A stretch of 64,000 nucleotides of DNA from Vicia villosa (Eukaryota; Streptophyta; Magnoliopsida; Fabales; Fabaceae): contig NW_026705411.1 in assembly GCF_029867415.1 (NCBI RefSeq), forward strand, positions 124,001 through 188,000, read 5' to 3'. Both the position numbers and the translations under genes were made by a program. The notes beneath the pieces were generated by a model. It ran no database searches and was not told the origin of the DNA. It was given only the letters and a program-made list of their open reading frames with translations. This document shows, one piece after another, positions 58,826-64,000 of the stretch. The stretch's first letter is position 1. The number at the start of each line of letters is the position of its first letter.

Positions 58826-61013
58826 TGTAATACGGTGGGAGAACTGACATTTTGAAATGTCGAGGATAGCAAGAGTCGCCACCGACTTTTATTTTACCCA
58901 ATTTGAAAAGGCAAAAAGAACAGAAAGACCTTATTAAAAAGACTTGAGTTCGGGGGGTAGGTTATACAAAGGGAATGTGTAAGCACCCTTTGTATCCATG
59001 GTTATCCATGAGCTCTTAATTTCTTAGCTCACTTGTTTGTTTGAAATGTTTGAAAGAGTGTCGTGTGTGAATTGAAAAGTTTTTTGAATAAGAACTTTAA
59101 CTTGTAAATAAATGTAGCCTTTTGGAAATTGTTTGAAAAGGAGGTGTGAAAAGCATTTTGAATTTTGAACTGATTGTGAGCAAGCAGTTAAGAGCTACCT
59201 ACCCTAAGTTTATCTTTCTTGTTCTTTAAGTCTTTCGTTTGAAAGGGCTATCCATACCATAAGGAGGGTAGGTAGTCTTTTCATTGGATTTGAAAAGGGT
59301 CATCGAGAATTATCGTTTGCCATAAGGCTATCCATACCATAAAGAGGGTAGGAAGTCTTAGGGAAAGATTTTTAAATAAAAAAACAAATTAATTTTATAA
59401 AAAAAATATTTTTAGAGTGATTTATGAAAATAACATGAATTTTATGGTTTTAGAAAAAAAAGATTAAGGTTTTAGTGAAAATTTAAATAATAAAACAATA
59501 AACCAATAATTAGAAAAATGAATTAAAGAAAAACCAGAATTTGATCTGATATGGTGTGGCTGGAGGTCCATGGGATGCCAATGGGGTTTTCGAAGAGGCA
59601 AAAGCTTTATGCCCTAACAATGGTAAACCCATATTCCTGCACCTCTCCTCTTTAGCCAAAGGAAGTACCTGCAAAAATAGGATAATAATAATAATAATAA
59701 TAATAATAACATAATAAAAATAATAATAGTATAATAGTATAATAGTAATAATAACAATAATATAATAATAATAGAAGCAATTAGCAAAAATATTACTAAT
59801 AATAATAATTATAATAAAAAAAGGTTAGTAATGATAATAGTTATAATAATAAAATAAAAAATATTATAAAAGGGTTTGACCTCATATAATCTACAATTTC
59901 CCTAAGAAATAAAGAAGGGTTCAGAAAGTTACATCATGGCTAAAAGGGCAAAAATCCCTACGGGTTTAAAAAAAAGATATAATTGTAAAAACATAAATTT
60001 AAAATAAGATGTAGCAACAATGGCCAAAACAAGGATTTTAAAAAACAGGCCTCAGGTATCATCATTGGCCAAAAGGTTTTTGAAAAGAAAAGATTTGTTT
60101 TTAGTTTTGATAAAAAGATTTAGAAAAAGTTTTTTCTAAAAAAATAAAAGAGGAGGCCTTATAGGAAATCATTGGCCATGAACCAAGAAAGAAAAACAAC
60201 AAAAGATATTGAAGATACTCTTGAAAGAAAAGAGATTGAAGAAAAGTGTGTAAAAAATGTTAGTATAGTGTAGAAATTAGAAATGGAGAATGAGGTTGAA
60301 GGTGTTAAAAAAAGGGTTTAGTTGTGAGAGAGTGAATTGAAAAATTGGTAATCGTTAGTTTTTTAAAAGAATACAAAGTGACTCAATTTATAGTGTAAAG
60401 TTAGGTTAAAATAAAAAAGGAAAAAATAAATTAACATTAATACTATTGACATAACAAAATTATTTGTTTTGATTTTATCTAAAATTAGAGAGAATCAAAT
60501 CAACTAAATTTTAATGCCAATTGACTTGGACCAAAAGCTAAGCAAAAAGTACTATTTTGTTTTTGATTTTTTTAGCTATAAAATGCATAAAATAATGAAT
60601 TATAATTAAAAATTAATATTTTTTTAAAAAATAAAAAATAAAACGAAAATTAGAATTAAAAATTCTTTTTTTGGATTTTTTTGAATATTTTATGATTTTT
60701 GGTGATTTTTTTTACTAAAAAATGCATAAAAGTGAAAATTGACTATTTAAAAAAATGTTTATTTAATTAGTGCGAAAATTTAAATTAAAATAATAAAAAA
60801 AATTCAATTTTTATGATTTTTGAATAAATGGAAATAAAGTTAGAATTAAAATTAGAAAATAAATAAAAAAGGATAAATGTTAGAAGTGAGATTCGAGCCC
60901 AACATCTCGCTCTTGTACCTTTTAACCTCAAATCCTTACCAACTGGGCTATGTCACTTATTTGAAATAAAATGACATTTGCAAATATATGAGGGCAAATT
61001 TTGGGGTATGACA
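58826..61013 (-). mobile_element. 3' LTR of a minus-strand Ogre
   Basis: Minus-strand TGTCATACCCCAAAATTTGC (61013) to CACCGTATTACA (58826), about 2.2 kb, with both ends present. Contains a (TAA)n-rich stretch (59681-59870), the U5 motif at 58872-58881 and a tRNA-like unit at 60888-60953. It directly follows (on the minus strand) the 3' UTR at 61014-63204. Confidence 0.8.
59681..59870. repeat. (TAA)n-rich stretch
   Basis: About ten perfect TAA units at 59681-59710, then interrupted AAT/TAA repeats to about 59870. Confidence 0.9.
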
Positions 61014-63204
61014 ACTGCTCCTGTTCAATCTTCTTAAACCTGAGGATGTAGAATGGTTTGTATGCCAATCGGTATCTGAAGGTGGAAGAGGATTAAACAC
61101 TAGAATACTCAGAAATTTGCCCTTGCTGAGATAAGGACTTTTGCCGAAGATGGGCTTGAAGATGCCATCCAGGAGTTGGCAAGGTATTGTCAAAAATGGG
61201 CTTAAAGATGCCATCTGGTTCTGATAATATGAGAGCCAGAATGTGTCGTACGTTAGACTATATCTGAGCTTGAGAGGTGTAATGATGAGCCATACACTAG
61301 GCCATGTGCATGTTGAAGAATCTTAGAACGAGTCATCCATTAGGCTATATTAGAGAGTACCATTCATTAGACTGTATTAGAATGAGCCATCTACTAGGTT
61401 GTATTAGAGCGAGCCATCCATTAGGCTATAACAAAGTGAACCATCCATCAGGCTATGTCAGAGAGTGAGCCATCCATTAGGCTATAACAAAGTGAGCCAT
61501 CCATCAGGCTATGTTAGAGAGTGAGCCATCCATTAGGCTATAACAAAGTGAGCCATCCATTAGGCTATCTCGTAAGGGACCACACATTAGGCGAGCCGTA
61601 CATTAGGCTATATTAGAAGATATCGTACATTAGGCGAGCCATACATTAGGCTATATTGGAAGATACCGTACATTAGGCGAGCCATACATTAGGCTATATT
61701 AGAAGAGACCATTAGGCGAGCCATACATTAGGCTATATTGGAAAATACCGTACATTAGGCGAGATTAGAAGAGGTCGTACATTAGGCGAGCCATACATTA
61801 GGCTATATCTTTCTTTGATCGTGTCCACACCGTCTGAGGTGGCAGAATCAGATCTTGAAGGTTGATCGTGTCAGTACCGTTTGAGGTGGTAGAATTAGAT
61901 CTTGAAGGTTGACCGTGTCAGCACCGTCCGAGGTGGCAGAATTAGATCTTTGAAGGTTGGAGATATTGTTTATCTGCTTGTACTTGTATCCTGAAAAAAA
62001 GGTAAAGTTAGTCTCTATGCAATGTCATGATGCATGTATTATGTGATGAGTTTCTCAAAATAAATGAGAAACTTGTATGTTGCGCACTATATGAAATGTA
62101 TGGATATGTATATGATATATGATGCATGAACATGGTTTATGCTATCTCCATATCACTGTGATTTTGATGTCTGATCTTTGTGTTGAAGATGCTCAGCTGG
62201 GGATTTCTGATGTCTACTTAGGGATGAGATCCATTTGAATGATTGATCTTGATGTACCCTGACTGGGGATAAGAGAGATGAATAACCCTGTTTGGAGAAG
62301 AGAAAAGTGTCGGGGAACCGGCAGTGTCGAAGATGTAAACTCCGTTGAGGAACTAAGTCTCAGTTGGGACAAGAACGTTTGAATATATCTTCTTGAGGAC
62401 TACTCTATGAGGATACGATCTTGTGAAGTCGACTCTGTGGGAAGACATGGATGCCTTGAACATTGCCCCCAGTATTTATAGTAACCGCCATTCTTGGACT
62501 TGTATTAATTGGGACACATCAATGAGTATTTGATCGAAGTGTCAAACGGGCCTTGCATAGCTTTGCCCTAGCTAGTAGGGACTTTGAAGAGATTCTCCTC
62601 GTGAGGAACTTGTGAGGTGTGTACTATGGGTGACATGCCCCTAGTACTCATATACTTAGTATAATTCCCCTGACTGATCTGGAAGCAGCTTCAGACCCAC
62701 TTGGATGCATGCCCCTAATAGTTTGGAATTCTTGAGAGATTATTGGAATATTGACTTAATTGCCCCAGATTGATTGGACAAAGCATGTCATGCCCCTTAT
62801 ATTCATTGACTTTTAATCAATTGAGTCAAACGTAAGAGATGTTACTGCTGAAGCGGTTTTGTCTGTCGGGATGACTTTTAGTCATTAGTCATACCCTGTG
62901 CAGGTTCTTCTTGATGCTAACATTTGAAATTATGTAGCAGAATATGTTTAATATTGAATTCATGAGATGCAATGCATATGTCTGTCTTGAATTTTTTGAA
63001 AAACATTAAAACAAAGGTGTAAAAGCGTGATATTTGTAAAAACGTGATATCAACTCAGCGTTTATGGTAACCCTTAAGGAGTCAGGATACCCTTTTGGTG
63101 ACAGTATGCTTTCGAACTAACCATGCTTCAGTTAGGACTTTCAAGGTTTGTAACGTGGCTTGGTTCACAGTTTAAGAAACAAAGGATAATGGCTCAAATT
63201 TTAT
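60052..63204. repeat. 3153-bp long direct repeat, copy 2
   Basis: Counterpart of 7844-10996, about 99% identical by eye. Here the LTR part continues past the boundary to a complete LTR, so this copy is the more natural context on that side and copy 1 is the truncated one. On the other side (63205) the sequence changes to a different Ogre subfamily. Confidence 0.9.
61014..63204 (-). mobile_element. Ogre 3' UTR (minus)
   Basis: Same content as 8806-10996: unit array at 61268-61808 and three ~50-bp units at 61816-61960. No coding sequence. Confidence 0.8.
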
Positions 63205-64000
63205 TCGTACCCATCCCAATCTTCGTGATGTTCTTCGATCCTATGCTCAATTAACTTTGTGTTTTAAGCTTCAAAGGATTTGGTATTGTAACATTAGCAT
63301 TTAGTGATGGTTAAAAACCTGAGGTTTATTTGAAAAGGCAGTCATACTTTGTAACATTTTCTTTTGTCGAGGATTTGTAGCAACCTCTTTTTTCGAATTT
63401 GTTATCCCTAACTTTTGCCTGAGCTATTTATTTTGAGATTACAGTCAACGGGATGTTTCGATTTTTGATAAGTCTCCTTCATAGGTTTTTACTTAGCGGT
63501 CTTTTCTCTTGACTGCCTGACTTAATGGTTATAGGAACCCATCATTATTTTTATGATTGAACAATTGCTATAATTGAGTTAACTGAGTAACTACCCTGCC
63601 CCAAGTTATGATTAAGGGTTTTAATTTGCACGTGAAAAAAACTTCTACTCCTTAGGCTCAAAGGGGTTGACTAGGGATTAACATCCTTATATATCCACTA
63701 TTTAGGAATTGAAACAATGCTTGTACATCGTCAGCATAGACTGTTCAAAAGCATACTGTATGAGGTTGCGGTATCGTTTTCGTCATCCTCCCTCAAAAGG
63801 CTTACGTCTTAGCAGGAGTTGAATATCACAAAACGCAAACAAAAGTAAAGACATAGTTTAAATGAGTGATAGCGAAATAATTTATTCAAGACAAACATAT
63901 GCAATGCACTAGTGATGATTATTAAAATAGATAATGTCTATCATAAGTCGAATGTTTAATAAAACAAAATAGAAATTGCAAATGAAAGTAAAAGTAATGA
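63205..64000 (-). mobile_element. Ogre 3' UTR of another copy (minus), runs off the window
   Basis: Minus-strand post-stop hairpin (TAAGT, loop AAAAACCTATGAAGGAG, ACTTA at 63469-63495), followed by 'catcccgttgactgtaatctcaaaataa', matching the plus-strand start of the 3' UTR at 51884-51975. It belongs to the same subfamily as that copy, so pol sequence is expected to the right of the window. Confidence 0.6.

Overview
This is eukaryotic, plant nuclear DNA: AT-rich, with no operons and almost entirely made of LTR retrotransposons. The families present (Ogre-type Ty3/gypsy elements with multi-kilobase LTRs, a tRNA-Arg-type primer site TGGCGACTCTGCT, DUF7745-like ORF1 ahead of gag, and tandem repeats in the 3' UTR, plus one Tekay/Del-type chromovirus) point to a large-genome legume of the pea/vetch tribe (Fabeae). 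That placement rests on family knowledge, not on a search. I see no intact host gene.

Layout. 1-7843: a very long plus-strand Ogre-type LTR with a TATA box, two tRNA-like Pol III box pairs and a field of small hairpins. 7844-10996: a 3153-bp piece of a minus-strand Ogre (LTR start plus 3' UTR) repeated almost identically at 60052-63204. 10991-17959: the 3' end of a plus-strand Ogre (pol remnant, 3' UTR arrays, LTR with its own TATA box and a 55-codon membrane-protein ORF). 18174-26486: a decayed Tekay chromovirus whose two LTRs are in INVERTED orientation yet flanked by a perfect 5-bp target duplication. 26668-29790: a truncated LTR. 30127-40565: an Ogre (minus) with 5-bp TSD, ORF1 and gag, all of pol deleted. 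42070-46906: a solo LTR (TSD GCTGG) that itself carries a hAT-type MITE. 41225-41752: a second hAT-type MITE. 46912-51860: AT-rich and degraded LTR-like sequence with a possible Helitron 3' end. 51870-54600: a plus-strand Ogre 3' UTR with a 1.3-kb array of hairpin repeats. 54641-56540: LTR piece. 56541-58484: fragments of two unrelated host genes (Miro-like GTPase exon, MA3-domain translation factor). 58485-61013: two LTR pieces. 61014-64000: minus-strand Ogre 3' UTR material.

Under the nest lies a minus-strand gene resembling plant-mobile-domain (aminotransferase-like) proteins. It is shattered into four pieces (40615-40566, 30126-29791, 26667-26487, 18173-17960) by successive insertions, so the order of events can be partly read.

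The most interesting signal is structural. In several independent places in Ogre LTRs and 3' UTRs, repeat units fold as hairpins whose loop sequence is constant while the stem changes in both arms together (for example stems CCTTG/CAAGG, TCTTG/CAAGA, TTCTG/CAGAA, GCTTG/CAAGC on the same 9-nt loop type). This compensatory pattern recurs in at least four separate repeat sets with loops of 9, 17 or 18 nt. The other top items are the inverted-LTR chromovirus, Pol III A/B boxes inside many LTRs, a primer-site copy inside the U5 of nearly every Ogre-type LTR, and the LTR-borne microprotein.
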